Source: Haloimpatiens massiliensis (GTDB lineage: Bacteria > Bacillota > Clostridia > Clostridiales > Clostridiaceae). Taken from it: 64,000 nucleotides of DNA. The position numbers were made by a program, and so were the translations under genes. The stretch spans positions 819,592 to 883,591 of the forward strand of contig NZ_LT854640.1 of assembly GCF_900184255.1 (NCBI RefSeq), in the 5' to 3' direction. The notes beneath the pieces are model-generated. The model was not told the origin of the DNA and made no database searches. It was given only the letters and a program-made list of their open reading frames with translations. Numbering within the stretch: the first letter of the stretch is position 1; each line of letters opens with the position of its first letter. Below, in pieces: positions 17,639 through 27,829 of the stretch.

Positions 17639-17810
17639 TCACTTCAACTGTATTTCTCAATTCTAAATTCAGTAAAAATGATTATTTTGGGTGTTGTGAC
17701 ATATGTATATACTATTATACTTCTTAAAAATAATATATTACAATTGCAGTATTAGCTAATTTACAGTACTTTAATTTAGCTATACTAGCACAGTTAGGGA
17801 TGGTAATTAA

Positions 17811-18026
17811 ATGAAAACTAATAAAATCAAATTTATTTTCCTTTTAAATTGTAGTGTGTATTTCTATATTTTAATGAAAATATGGTCTTATATTTTTAAT
17901 GAAGTCATACCTAGTAATATTAGATTTACATTATTAGGTATCATAGGCATATTCGTAATAGTTGCTCCAATTTCTTTATTAATTAACTATTTTTTATTTA
18001 AATGTATTAAGGAAAATATAAAGTGA
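17811..18026 (+). CDS. Small two-segment membrane protein
   Basis: A 71-residue protein with two hydrophobic segments (about residues 8-28 and 38-62) and lysine-rich ends, so both termini probably face the cytoplasm. I recognise no family. AGGGATGGT lies about 10 nt upstream of the ATG. It is an isolated gene. A short imperfect hairpin (GAAGT, CACCG / CGGTG, ACTTC) follows its stop codon. Confidence 0.5.
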   Translation: MKTNKIKFIFLLNCSVYFYILMKIWSYIFNEVIPSNIRFTLLGIIGIFVIVAPISLLINYFLFKCIKENIK

Positions 18027-18256
18027 AGTACCACCGAGATAAACAACGGTGACTTCTATGTACTTACCGTAATAAAAAAGTTTATTATACTCGCTTATCT
18101 TTCTTTCAATAAATTTTTTATAATAATACTCTAAAATAGGATATGATGTTTTAAATCTTATTGAAATAAGAAAGCCTTGGGAAAATGAAATATTAACTCA
18201 AAAAATATGTGCTGGAAATCATGAATATAACTACTAATTTAAAAGAGGTGTTCAAT

Positions 18257-18823
18257 ATGAAAAAAGCTATAGTACTATTAGCTAAGGGTTTTGAAGAAAT
18301 TGAAGCTTTAACTGTATTGGATGTTTTGAGAAGAGGAGAAATCCATTGCATAACCTGTTCTATAAATGATGATGAAGAAGTGGTAGGAACCCACAACATT
18401 CATGTAAAAGTCGATAATCTATTAGAAAAGACAGATGTAGATAAATATGATGCTTTAATAATTCCAGGTGGTATGCCTGGTGCCACAAACTTAAGAGATG
18501 ATGATAGAGTTATAGAATTTGTAAAAAAATTCAACAAAGAAGATAAAATAGTAGCTGCTATATGTGCAGGACCTATGGTTTTTGGTAAGGCCGGGATTTT
18601 AGATGGGAAAAAAGTAACTTCTTATCCTGGTTTTGAAAAGGAATTAGGGAAAAGTATATGTGTTGAAGAAATTGTAGTCCAAGATGGTAACATTATAACA
18701 AGCAGAGGACCTGCTACAGCTCTGTATTTTTCATTTAAAATTTTACAAAATTTAGTAGATAAGGTCACAGTAGAAAACTTAAAAGAGGATATGCTAGTAA
18801 AGTTTGTAGAAAAAAATTTATAA
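18257..18823 (+). CDS. DJ-1/PfpI-family protein
   Basis: A 188-residue single-domain DJ-1 superfamily protein. The reactive Cys is Cys103 in AAICAGP (the nucleophile elbow), and Glu16 in GFEEIEALT is the partner acid. DALIIPGGMPGATNLR and TSRGPATALYF are further family marks. Members act as protein or nucleotide deglycases, glyoxalases or oxidative-stress chaperones, and the exact activity is debated. The ATG at 18257 has AGAGGTG 8 nt upstream; an in-frame ATG at 18209 lacks such a site. It is a single gene. Confidence 0.9.
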   Translation: MKKAIVLLAKGFEEIEALTVLDVLRRGEIHCITCSINDDEEVVGTHNIHVKVDNLLEKTDVDKYDALIIPGGMPGATNLRDDDRVIEFVKKFNKEDKIVAAICAGPMVFGKAGILDGKKVTSYPGFEKELGKSICVEEIVVQDGNIITSRGPATALYFSFKILQNLVDKVTVENLKEDMLVKFVEKNL

Positions 18824-18830
18824 AAAAGAA

Positions 18831-18869
18831 CAACGGCTTCTGTTTTGAAGTGCAAAACGGAAGCCGTTG
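18831..18869. terminator. GC-rich terminator hairpin
   Basis: A 17-bp stem with one wobble pair (CAACGGCTTCTGTTTTG with CAAAACGGAAGCCGTTG) and a 5-nt loop. The flanking A-runs make it a terminator mainly for minus-strand transcripts, while on the plus strand it would still close the DJ-1 transcript. Confidence 0.65.
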
Positions 18870-19080
18870 AAAAAAGAAGTACCTCCTCTATTAGTGGATT
18901 GAGGCCTCTAAACCTACTTTCATTTTTCTTTAATTTAATAATCATTAAATATACTAAGCCTAAATTAATCTCTTATGCTATTTAAAAATTAAATCATATA
19001 TTTTCATTATTTAGATTACTAATCCAAGTAATTAGAGTATAAAATTCTCATCACTTCAACACTCTAATTTTAAGGATATA

Positions 19081-20024
19081 TTATCCAAATATTAGTTCTT
19101 TTATTTTACGCATATTCTCTACATTACCTTGGATTATATTTATAAAATAGCATAGGTTATGAGCTAAAATTTTAGTTTCCAACCTAGCAATAACTCCTAA
19201 TAGAGATTTAGCTAATATTTTTGAAATGTTTAATTGTTCGGTGAGCTGTGGTTCACAGTTTCAATTAATCTTCTTTTCTTAAATATTAATTGTCTAAATT
19301 CCTTTGGGAACTGAAGTTTTACCTTGTTTCTTTTTATTGTTATTAGAGTTATTTTTCGCTCATTAAACAATGCGTTAGCATACTGTTTACCTATATATCC
19401 TTTGTCAGCTATTAGTGTGAGTAAGTTTTTATTGTCAACTAGGTCCCATAAGGCTACTCTATCATCTATATTTGCAGGGGTTAGTATATAATCAGTTAAA
19501 TATCCATCAAGTGTATTTAGTGTATGAAGTTTAAATCCATAGTAAGTTTCTTTTTTTGATGCACATCTGCCGTAGGCGGCTACGCCTCTAAAGGTCTTAT
19601 GAAAATGTGCTCTTCCAAACTTACATGCATAAATAGGCATACTGTCTACAATAAGATGGTTATCATACTGTATGCAAAGAATTTCGCTAAGTTTTTTTCT
19701 AATACTTTCTATAACTTTGAAAAGCGCTCTTCGAGTTCTATTAAATCGAGTACGACATGAGAAATTAGGGAATAACTCCCTAAGATTCTTTTTACAATAG
19801 CCAATCCAAGCATTTTCTGAGTCTATTGTTAAAAGTTCTCCAACTAATGCTATAGTAATTATTTCACTATCATGCATTATTGCAGTATTAACATTTTTTC
19901 TGTTCTTTACAGAGTCAGGTGTTATTTCTTGATAAATATCATCAATAATGACAAAACTTACAGTAATAAAGTCTTTTAAACTTTCAATATTTATGGTAAT
20001 GTTGTGTTTAGAAAGCTCTAACAT
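19081..20024 (-). pseudogene. IS982-family transposase, frameshifted
   Basis: The first 260 residues read continuously: an N-terminal helical region, the DDE core with LIVDSMPIYACKFGRAHFHK, then YYGFKLHTLNTLDGYLTDYI, LIADKGYIG and FKKRRLIETV. At about 19255 the frame is lost. The missing C-terminus continues in another frame as QLTEQLNISKILAKSLLGVI and on to a stop at 19081. The alignment suggests a single missing base. I could not fix the ends of the element. The start with GGAGGT is at 20024. Confidence 0.8.
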
Positions 20025-20133
20025 ATATGTTACCTCCATTGATTATTTGGTCATTTTTAATGAAAGGTTAACATATTATGTTGGGGCTTTTCTATATGTA
20101 AATTATGTTAAAATAATTTACTAGAACAAGAGA

Positions 20134-21258
20134 TTAAATTAGTGTTATATAATCATTATTTTTAATAAAACCACTATATTTTTCTTGTTTTCCACGTAAA
20201 AACTCATCAAAAAATCTTATTGTTACATCATTTATTACTTCATGTGCTTTTTCTACAGATAAAGTTTCACTTTCCTTTTTTTGACCTATTATTGTTGAAT
20301 AATCTGAAAAAATCATATGTTTTGAACCATTAAGTTTTATAAAAGATTTATACCCACACAAATAATTAAAAAGTTTCTTTTGCTCCTTATGAGAATCTCT
20401 TAATATATTATCATAGAGAATAATTTCCTTTTTGAATTTTTCACCATCTAATTTATTTTTAAAATAATCAATAAATTCCTTAATGGATGTTTCATAATCA
20501 AAAGTACCTCTTCTAAAATTCAAAAGGGGTGTATTTAATTTTTGTTCTTCTTCTATGTTGAAAAATTGTAAAGAGGCATCAAAAAGCACTGTGGCTTTAA
20601 TTCTAGAATCACATTGTGAAGCTTTAAAAACAGATGCTCCTCCTAGTGAATGTCCTATCACTCCAATTCGCTTTAAATCGAGTTTATCTTTAATAACATC
20701 ATCTTCATTATTTAATTGTTCAAGTTTATTTAATACAAATAAAATGTCATTTTTCCTAATATCTATAAGGTTTTTCTTGTCATTTTGATTTAATTCTTTC
20801 TTTGGTGGTTTAAGCATTTCCCCATTTGGCAAAATAGTGAGCATGCTATCATAAGTATGTCCTATTGTAAACACCACATACCCCTCACTTACTAATTTTT
20901 CAACATTAAAAGTCATATAATCTCTTGGAGCTCCAAGTCCTGTTGAATGTATAATTACTGGATATTTAACCTCATTTTTACTTATAGGAGCATCATTATA
21001 TATGTTAGTTTCTATTCTTTCAAGAAATTTTTTCTTTTCTGCATCATCTTCCAAAAGTACAAAATTTCTAAATGTATTAATAAACTCATCTTCTCTTGGA
21101 CTATATAAGTCCGCATAAAGTGCCTGTCTATTTTCTTTCCATGTTTCATCAATAGGATAATAAAAACTTATAATTACTTTTTTATTGTCATTACATTCCA
21201 TTAATTTTTCTTTTCTTTCTTTATCTTCTAAAATTCTTACTATTCTTCCTATTTTCAT
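20134..21258 (-). CDS. Alpha/beta hydrolase, PAF-acetylhydrolase-like
   Basis: A 374-residue protein resembling isoform-II platelet-activating-factor acetylhydrolases. The oxyanion region is VIIHSTGLGAPRDYMTFNVE and the nucleophile Ser is in GVIGHSLGGASVFKA (about residues 198-212). VLFDASLQFF suggests the acid and LNGSKHMIFSDYS the His. No signal peptide is present, so it is probably cytoplasmic. It may hydrolyse short-chain or oxidised esters. GGAGTG lies just upstream of the ATG. It stands alone on the minus strand beside the broken IS982 element. Confidence 0.75.
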   Translation of the reverse strand: MKIGRIVRILEDKERKEKLMECNDNKKVIISFYYPIDETWKENRQALYADLYSPREDEFINTFRNFVLLEDDAEKKKFLERIETNIYNDAPISKNEVKYPVIIHSTGLGAPRDYMTFNVEKLVSEGYVVFTIGHTYDSMLTILPNGEMLKPPKKELNQNDKKNLIDIRKNDILFVLNKLEQLNNEDDVIKDKLDLKRIGVIGHSLGGASVFKASQCDSRIKATVLFDASLQFFNIEEEQKLNTPLLNFRRGTFDYETSIKEFIDYFKNKLDGEKFKKEIILYDNILRDSHKEQKKLFNYLCGYKSFIKLNGSKHMIFSDYSTIIGQKKESETLSVEKAHEVINDVTIRFFDEFLRGKQEKYSGFIKNNDYITLI

Positions 21259-21453
21259 TATACTTCACTCCATTAATTTTATTTGCTATATTCAATTACT
21301 GCAATACATTATTTTACAATATATGATATAATTTATATTATACTACAAATAAATAAAAAAGAAACTTTGTATTATAGTACCAGCTAAAATTTAGTAGATA
21401 AATTATATGTAAAATGCTATAAAAGATTATACTTTATGGAGGATTTAATACTA

Positions 21454-21498
21454 ATGAAAGATTTTATGAATAATGAGTGGAATTATGAAAGAAGGTAG
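21454..21498 (+). CDS. Possible 14-residue leader ORF
   Basis: Encodes MKDFMNNEWNYERR with a good TGGAGG site 8 nt upstream. It ends inside the GAAGG ribosome site of the next gene, so its translation could be coupled to that of the iron-sulfur protein. It might instead be the relic of an older start region. There is no direct evidence of translation. Confidence 0.3.
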   Translation: MKDFMNNEWNYERR

Positions 21499-21503
21499 CT
21501 AAT

Positions 21504-22403
21504 ATGCAAAGTAAATTTGAAAAGATTGCTATTGAACATGGGGATAGGCTAAAGGTCATATCAATAGAACATCTAAAAGAACTACGGCGGATCATTGAGA
21601 ACTTCAAGGATCAAGAAGAACTTAATGATTTTCAAAAATGGATTATAAATGAACTGTATCAGTTTCAGATACCTACAGAAGATTTCAAAGTTAATTCGAT
21701 TATACTTATTGCAATTCACCATCCATTTTATGCCAAAGTCGACTTTGTTAAAGAAGGAAAAAAGAAAACCTTTCTTAGTTTGGTGAATTGTGATTTTAAT
21801 AGAACAGAAGAATATTTAAGAAAATTTGTAGAAGAAAATGGTTATTCTATTAAGTTAGCAAAGAATTTACCAATGAAAAGATTAGGTGCACATAGTGGAC
21901 TAGCGAAGTATGGGCGAAATAATATTACGTATATTAATGGTTTAGGAAGTAATTTTACATATGCAGCATATTTTTCAGATATGATGTGTGAAGAAGACAC
22001 TTGGGTTAAAGTAGAAAATGCAGCCAACTGTAGTAATTGTAACTTATGTATTAAGCATTGTCCCACAGGCGCTATTCTTAAAAATAGATTTTTAATAGAT
22101 AATCAAAAATGTCTATCATGTATTAATGAGGTTCCTGGTGAATTTCCAGATTGGCTTTCTAAAACAGCACACCATACATTATATGATTGTTTAATATGTC
22201 AGCGTATCTGTCCTATGAATTATAAGCAAATGGATACTGTTATTGAAAATATATCATTTACAGAAGAAGAAACTAATATGTTGTTAGCTGGAAAGGCCAC
22301 TGATACCTTTTCTAATGAATTTAAAAGAAAAATTTACAGGCTTGGAATAAATAAATGGTATGATGCAATTCCAAGAAATTTAAAAACTTTATTCGAACTA
22401 TAA
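21504..22403 (+). CDS. QueG-like 4Fe-4S protein
   Basis: A 299-residue protein resembling epoxyqueuosine reductase. The C-terminal half has a first ferredoxin motif (CSNCNLCIKHCPTGAI) and a second set of Cys (CLSC, then CLICQRICP), enough for two 4Fe-4S clusters. The conserved RLGAHSGLAKYGRNNITYIN lies before them. True QueG is longer (about 380 residues with a C-terminal repeat domain) and carries a cobalamin-binding N-terminus. This shorter form is common in Firmicutes and its reaction is unproven. The next gene follows after 37 bases. Confidence 0.75.
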   Translation: MQSKFEKIAIEHGDRLKVISIEHLKELRRIIENFKDQEELNDFQKWIINELYQFQIPTEDFKVNSIILIAIHHPFYAKVDFVKEGKKKTFLSLVNCDFNRTEEYLRKFVEENGYSIKLAKNLPMKRLGAHSGLAKYGRNNITYINGLGSNFTYAAYFSDMMCEEDTWVKVENAANCSNCNLCIKHCPTGAILKNRFLIDNQKCLSCINEVPGEFPDWLSKTAHHTLYDCLICQRICPMNYKQMDTVIENISFTEEETNMLLAGKATDTFSNEFKRKIYRLGINKWYDAIPRNLKTLFEL

Positions 22404-22440
22404 AATCAATTAAAAATAAAAGATTGGAGGTTAATCTAAA

Positions 22441-22806
22441 ATGTATCGTTTAGGCATAATTGAAGAAAGTTTAGATAATAAAAATATATTAGGTATGATT
22501 AAAAAATTCTTTTATTCACAAAGAATTGAAAAGGTTCCCGAAGATGATGTACCCATATGGCATACTAATGAGTATCATATACCTGATAGGGAAATTATAA
22601 AACTACTTACGATTCTAGAGAAACATATTAAGCCTACTTGGTATATCCATGCATTTAACGAAGAAAAACTTTATGTTGTCTTACAAGATAAATGGTTTGA
22701 AATTTCTCAAGAAAAAGACAGTAGTTGGAATGATATGATTGAATATGGAGTAGAAGTTGCAGAAGTAGAAAGAAATTTTCTTGAAAATATTCCATTACAT
22801 GTTTAA
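22441..22806 (+). CDS. Conserved-looking hypothetical protein
   Basis: A 121-residue soluble acidic protein. No family is recognised with confidence. It is rich in Trp and aromatic residues (VPIWHTNEYHIPDREIIKL, KPTWYIHAFNEEKLYVVLQD), a composition like that of small, single-domain proteins that bind a ligand. A strong TTGGAGG site precedes the ATG. It probably shares a transcript with the QueG-like gene, 37 bases upstream. Confidence 0.6.
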   Translation: MYRLGIIEESLDNKNILGMIKKFFYSQRIEKVPEDDVPIWHTNEYHIPDREIIKLLTILEKHIKPTWYIHAFNEEKLYVVLQDKWFEISQEKDSSWNDMIEYGVEVAEVERNFLENIPLHV

Positions 22807-22913
22807 CTATAGTTAACAAAATTAATGGTCACATAATTGAATATTCCTCATGATAAATTTGACTTTAAGAAAATTTAAGTAAAAAATTACCAATATTTTT
22901 TAGAGGTGATAAT

Positions 22914-23789
22914 ATGCGTAGCGAAAAAGAAATGATGGATTTAATACTTAGAGTTGCTAAAAATGACGAGCGTATTAGGGCCGTTTATATGTGTGGCTCA
23001 CGTGCCAATCCTAATATAAAAAAAGATATTTATCAAGATTATGACATCACTTATGTTGTAACTGAAACTAAATCATTTTTGCATAATAAAAATTGGATTT
23101 CTGTATTTGGGGATATTTCTATGGTTCAAGAACCTGATTTAGTTGATATTACCTTTGGTATAAAACACGATTTTAGCCGCTCTTATACATGGTTGATGCT
23201 TTTTAAAGATGGGACTCGAATTGATTTAGGAATAGAAACTAAAGAAAAAATGATAGTAGAATATGCTGATGAAAAACTGACAATCCCACTTTTAGATAAG
23301 GATAAATGTTTACCTAAAATACCTCCTTCAACTGATGAGAATTACTGGGTAAAAAAACCTACAGAATTGCAATATGCAAGTTGTTGCAATGAATTTTGGT
23401 GGTGCTTAAATAATGTTGCAAAGGGTATTGCAAGGGACGAATTACCTTATGCCATGTGGATGTTTAATGTACCTGTGCGGGATATGCTTGTAAAAATGAT
23501 AGAATGGTATATTGGCATCAATACAAATTTCTCTTTATCTGCTGGAAAGCTAGGCAAGTTTTTTAAAAAGTATTTACCAAATGAATTTTATGAAATGTAT
23601 TCAAAAACCTATTGTGATAGTGATTATAATAACTTTTGGACAGCAGTATTTAAAGCTTGTGAACTGTTTAGAACTATTGCCAAAATTGTTTCTGAGAATT
23701 TTGGATACACCTACAATCAAAATGAAGATATCAATATGACAGGGTATCTAACTAAAATAAAAAACAATTATTTTAAACCTAAATTATAA
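22914..23789 (+). CDS. aadE: Aminoglycoside 6-adenylyltransferase, ANT(6)-type
   Basis: A 291-residue nucleotidyltransferase of the AadE/ANT(6) family, whose members inactivate streptomycin by adenylylating the 6-OH. The catalytic motif is YMCGSRANPNIKKDIYQDYD plus ITYVV (about residues 24-48, GS...DxD). LVDITFGIKHD and FKDGTRIDLGI follow, then the helical C-terminal domain with ELQYASCCNEFWWCLNNVAK. Length and motifs are complete. A GAGGTGAT site precedes the ATG. Chromosomal homologues can be silent or weak, so resistance is an inference. Confidence 0.85.
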   Translation: MRSEKEMMDLILRVAKNDERIRAVYMCGSRANPNIKKDIYQDYDITYVVTETKSFLHNKNWISVFGDISMVQEPDLVDITFGIKHDFSRSYTWLMLFKDGTRIDLGIETKEKMIVEYADEKLTIPLLDKDKCLPKIPPSTDENYWVKKPTELQYASCCNEFWWCLNNVAKGIARDELPYAMWMFNVPVRDMLVKMIEWYIGINTNFSLSAGKLGKFFKKYLPNEFYEMYSKTYCDSDYNNFWTAVFKACELFRTIAKIVSENFGYTYNQNEDINMTGYLTKIKNNYFKPKL

Positions 23790-23866
23790 GAATAATGCAT
23801 TGATTTATTAAATATTATGTAAAAAATGTTATGATAATCATTACATAAGACTATAATTTAGGAACA

Positions 23867-24151
23867 AATATTAGAGAAATTTAATGGATTATATTATAAA
23901 AATTATCAAGCTTCAGCACAAGGTGGGAGTAATGCTCTATTTAATTTTTCCACTGTATTTGTAAATGATATAAAAGATTCAAATAAGGAAAAATGTTTTA
24001 CTATAGTATATGGTTATAATAAAGATTATCAGGTAGTTAGTTATGAAATGAAACCGCTGGTCAAGAAAAGGGTATAGTCTCAAAAGTATCTAATAAAGAA
24101 TATTTTATTGATATATTTAAGGGTAATTTTAAGAATATAATAAAAGCATAG
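23867..24151 (+). pseudogene. Unidentified protein, C-terminal remnant
   Basis: About 70 codons without a start (LYYKNYQASAQGGSNALFNF, then YGYNKDYQVVSYEMKP) run open and then shift frame. The end continues as GQEKGIVSKVSNKEYFIDIF and stops at 24151. The composition looks like a real protein that has lost its N-terminus and one base near 24060. I do not recognise the family. Confidence 0.4.
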
Positions 24152-24193
24152 ATAAAGATGGAAATAACAAGATCAATATTTTTTATGATTAGT

Positions 24194-24341
24194 TAAGGCA
24201 CATTCAAATAACAAGCCAGTATACTAGTCTATTTTGCGTCAGCAGAACCCGCGGATAGTTCTACTAGCCACGGAACCTGCTTCCTTGTCTGACACAAAAT
24301 ATACCAACATCTTTGACTTGTTATTTCTTTTCATGCACCTA
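24194..24341 (+). repeat. Palindromic dispersed repeat, copy B
   Basis: About 148 bp, in the same orientation as copy A. It begins TTAAGGCACATTCAAATAAC and ends TGACTTGTTATTTCTTTTCA plus TGCACCTAA. Differences from copy A are scattered, including inner-stem changes (CCCGCG and CCACGG). It lies about 125 bp before shared-promoter site 4. Confidence 0.8.
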
Positions 24342-24464
24342 AAAAAATAAATAGCTGTGAATCTTCCTTCATACTATGACAATATTCTAATCACATATAA
24401 ATATCCCCAAAGGATCTCTTTATTTTATATAGGTACTTTATGTAATAAATTATGTTAGTAATGC

Positions 24465-24501
24465 TTAAAATATGTACAGTTATAATGAATAATGATACTA
24501 T
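24465..24501 (+). promoter_or_regulatory. Shared-family promoter, site 4
   Basis: CTTAAAATATGTACAG, a 17-bp spacer, then TACTAT (24496-24501). It is the most diverged working copy at the -10 end (TGATACTAT). It precedes the methyltransferase gene by about 65 bases. Confidence 0.6.
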
Positions 24502-24567
24502 GTCTATAACCAGTGCTTGAGAATAATAAATTTTAAAATCAAATTGTAATTTTATGGGGGGATAAGC

Positions 24568-25377
24568 ATGCTTAATAACTATTTATATAATAACAGTGAT
24601 GAGAAAACAGATTTACGATTAAAATTTAATGAGGATGAATTAAACTATGACAGATTTCGTCCAACTTACGTAGCAGAAATGTTTAATGATATTATCAATT
24701 ATTCTGAATTAAATAGTTTGAAAAAAGCACTTGAAATAGGAATAGGAACTGGTCAGGCAACCCTGCCAATTTTGAAAACAGACTGTAAAGTCACCGCTGT
24801 TGAGCTTGGCAAAAACTTGGCTGAATATGTAAAACATAAGTTTTCAAAATTCAGTAATTTTGAAGTAAAGAACCTTGAATTTGAAAGATTTATTACTAAA
24901 AACAATCAATATGACATTATATATTCTGCAACTGCCTTTCATTGGATACCACAGGATTTGGGTTTAACTAAAGTTCATAGTTTATTAAAACCTGGTGGAA
25001 CCATAGCTTTATTCTGGAATCATCCATTTGTTAATCGTGAAGATGATGTGGTTCATAGAGAAATTAGGAAGGCATATTCTAAATATAGACCATCAGGTAA
25101 ATCACCTACTGAATTTGATGGAAGTACATGCAAACAGTATGCAGATATTTTGTCAGCATATCATTTCACAGATGTTAGAACTAAGCTTTATCACAATAGG
25201 CGAGAATTAAATTCACATGATTATATTTCTTTGTTGAATACATATTCAGACCATAGAGCCTTGCAGAGCGATGTTAAAAATGAATTGGAGAATGAAATTG
25301 TACAGGCAATAGATACGTTTGGAGGCAAGATTATCATTTATGATACGATTGATTTATATTTAGCAAAAAAACTTTAA
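24568..25377 (+). CDS. Class I SAM-dependent methyltransferase
   Basis: A 269-residue methyltransferase with a near-canonical set of motifs. SAM-binding motif I is ALEIGIGTGQATLPIL (about residues 53-68), the acidic loop is VTAVELGKNLAEYV, and DIIYSATAFHWIPQDLGL with LLKPGGTIALFWNH corresponds to post-motif II and III. The N-terminal FNEDELNYDRFRPTY is typical of small-molecule methyltransferases of this type. A GGGGGGAT site precedes the ATG. It is a single gene driven by shared-promoter site 4; the substrate is unknown. Confidence 0.85.
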   Translation: MLNNYLYNNSDEKTDLRLKFNEDELNYDRFRPTYVAEMFNDIINYSELNSLKKALEIGIGTGQATLPILKTDCKVTAVELGKNLAEYVKHKFSKFSNFEVKNLEFERFITKNNQYDIIYSATAFHWIPQDLGLTKVHSLLKPGGTIALFWNHPFVNREDDVVHREIRKAYSKYRPSGKSPTEFDGSTCKQYADILSAYHFTDVRTKLYHNRRELNSHDYISLLNTYSDHRALQSDVKNELENEIVQAIDTFGGKIIIYDTIDLYLAKKL

Positions 25378-25427
25378 GTTTTAAATTTTATTATATAACA
25401 AATTATATTTAGAAAGTAGATGAGAAT

Positions 25428-25991
25428 ATGAGTTGGGTTGAGCCAATAGAAGAATTTGTCCCTTCTAATGAGCAAGAGAAAAAAGACAAGAAAATAATAT
25501 TGAAATACATAAATATGTTTGATGATATTTTAAAAAGAGATAATGAAATTATTCATATAACAAGCTCTGGGTTTGTAATAAATAAGGATAAAGACAAAGT
25601 ATTAATGGTACATCATAATATATTCAATGCATGGTCTTTGCCAGGAGGACATGCAGACGGTGAGAAAAATTTATTAGATGTTGCTATATCAGAAATTAAA
25701 GAAGAAACAGGAGTAAAAGATATTATTCCTATCACTAATAAGATTGTTTCATTAGATATTTTACCTTTGTTTGGACATTTTAGAAAAGGAAAGTATGTTT
25801 CATCACACTTACATATATCAATAGTATATTTAGTTCAGGCTGATGAGAATGATCAAGTTATTATTAAGCCAGATGAAAATAGTGCTGTAAAATGGATTCC
25901 GATCAATGAGATAGATATACACTCAAATGAATCCCATATGAAGAAAATTTATAATAAAATAATATCCAAAATTAAAAATTTATCAGTATAA
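25428..25991 (+). CDS. Nudix hydrolase
   Basis: A 187-residue protein. The Nudix box runs from GGHADGEKNLLDVAISEIKE through ETGVKD (about residues 74-98), keeping the Gx5Ex7xExxEExGU pattern with the second Glu pair that binds Mg2+. The long N-terminal helical part and the His-rich SSHLHISIVYLVQ strand fit NUDIX members that act on nucleoside diphosphate derivatives. It lies 50 bases after the methyltransferase gene and may share its transcript. The substrate is unknown. Confidence 0.88.
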   Translation: MSWVEPIEEFVPSNEQEKKDKKIILKYINMFDDILKRDNEIIHITSSGFVINKDKDKVLMVHHNIFNAWSLPGGHADGEKNLLDVAISEIKEETGVKDIIPITNKIVSLDILPLFGHFRKGKYVSSHLHISIVYLVQADENDQVIIKPDENSAVKWIPINEIDIHSNESHMKKIYNKIISKIKNLSV

Positions 25992-26154
25992 ATAAAAAAT
26001 TATATATGATAGTCAAGTCACATTTTTCTTAAGTTATATCTTTATTTTCCAATCCAAAAATTACAATTTTGTCTACGTAATATAATTAACCATAAATTCT
26101 TAAAGAGTATTTAGTATATGTTGAAAATTTAAGAAATTAAAGGGGGCAATTTAC

Positions 26155-26592
26155 ATGATCAAATTAGAAAAAATTACAGAGGATAATTATAAAGAATGTT
26201 TGGAATTGAAGGTTGCAGAAGATCAAACTAAATTTGTATCATCAACTACACTTTCTTTAGCAAAGGCTTATGTATTTCGTGATATAGTTACACCTTTTGC
26301 AATTTATAATGATGGCATTATGGTAGGATTTATAATGATGCGTTTTAACAAAGAATATAGCAACTACTTCATTTGGCAATTTATGATTGATGAGAAATAT
26401 CAGTTTAAAGGATATGGGAAGCATGCACTAAAACTTGCCATAGAATGGATGAAAAAAGATAATAGATGTCATGATATCGTTACCACATATATATTAGGAA
26501 ATGAAACTGCTAAAAACTTATATACTAAATTGGGTTTTGAACAAATGGGAGAAGCTCTAGATGGTGAAATTGATATGATATTACATTTATAA
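26155..26592 (+). CDS. GNAT acetyltransferase, polyamine-type
   Basis: A 145-residue GNAT. IWQFMIDEKYQFKGYGKHAL (about residues 80-99) is the acetyl-CoA loop and TAKNLYTKLGFEQMGE the closing motif. The start (MIKLEKITEDNYKECLELKV) and the ending DGEIDMILHL resemble BltD/PaiA-type diamine N-acetyltransferases, so spermidine or a similar polyamine is a plausible substrate. A GGGGGC site precedes the ATG by 8 nt. Confidence 0.82.
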   Translation: MIKLEKITEDNYKECLELKVAEDQTKFVSSTTLSLAKAYVFRDIVTPFAIYNDGIMVGFIMMRFNKEYSNYFIWQFMIDEKYQFKGYGKHALKLAIEWMKKDNRCHDIVTTYILGNETAKNLYTKLGFEQMGEALDGEIDMILHL

Positions 26593-26779
26593 AATACATG
26601 TGTTCATATTACGGAATAGTAAAAAATTTTAAACTATAAATATTTGTAATATTTGATAAAATTAATACATTAATTGAATATATTATGATATAATTGTATA
26701 GAGAAATTTGTTAAAAATAGTAATTATTTAGGATAGTTGCATAGTTACAAGATTTTTACGATAGGTGGGATGTTGCTAT

Positions 26780-27769
26780 ATGTTAGATGACTTTTTTCCA
26801 TTGGAAGTATCTGTCCTGTCATCAAACGCTCTTTGTAATTATATTGCACAAGAATATTTTCCTCAGGCATCACTGAGATGTCGACTATTTTATAGGGGTT
26901 TGCATGACATATATAAGATTAATTCAGACAATAAAACGTATTTTTTCAAGGTATATCGTCAATGAATAAGACGCATAGAAGAAATTCAATCTGAGATTGA
27001 TTTACTTAATCATTTGAAGAATTTGGATATTAAAGTATCATATCCTGTCATTAAACAGGATGGAACATTCATTGGACAATTTAAGACTATAAATGGAATA
27101 AGGTATGGCGTATTGTACACGTCTGTTGGAATGCGTGAATTTGACCAAATAGATGAAACGGCTGAATTAAACGAAAATCTAGGAAGTTATGTTGCTTCCA
27201 TTCATAACGCTTGGGACAAATGTAATTTTGTTATTAATCGCCCAAATTTAGACTTGCATTCATTTATAGATGAGTCTATGAGTAATATAAGAGAATTTTA
27301 TAATATCCATAATTTCGACATAGACTTTTTAGAGGAAGTTGCAAAAGAAGTAAAGAAAAAATTGACAAGTCTAGCTACTAAAAAACCACAATATGGAATA
27401 TGTCACGGTGACATTTATGGTGGAAATATACGGATTGATGCTGATAACAATCCTGTACTATTTGATTTTGATTTCTGTGGGAATGGATGGAGGGCGTATG
27501 ATATATCATTGTATGCTTTTCCCTTTGGTATGGGATGTGATTTAGCAAAGTTCAAAAGAAGAGAACAGCGTAAAAATCAATTTCTAAATGGATATAACAA
27601 GGTTAGAGCTATGAACGAAAATGAAATTAAGTCAATTGAAATCTTTATTCCATTCCGAAGGATTTTTAATATTGGTACTCTTTACATTTCTTTTTTACAA
27701 AATACTTGGGGAGACTCGCTTGTTATTAGAAACGTTGATGATGATATTTTAAACTTAAAAAATGGTTAG
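26780..27769 (+). pseudogene. APH-type phosphotransferase with an in-frame TGA
   Basis: Two stretches in the same frame make one kinase of about 330 residues of the aminoglycoside phosphotransferase/choline kinase fold. The first ends FFKVYRQ at a TGA (26963-26965); the second continues IRRIEEIQSEIDLLNHLKNL. The catalytic loop is GICHGDIYGGNIRID and the DFG-like motif is VLFDFDFCGNGWRAYDIS. The stop separates the N-lobe from the rest. ATG 26780 follows AGGTGGGA. A point mutation explains it best. Confidence 0.8.
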
Positions 27770-27829
27770 ATCTAAATTCCATATTTTAATTTTATATAGA
27801 ATTAAAAATAACTTTTTAGGAGGGGTATT

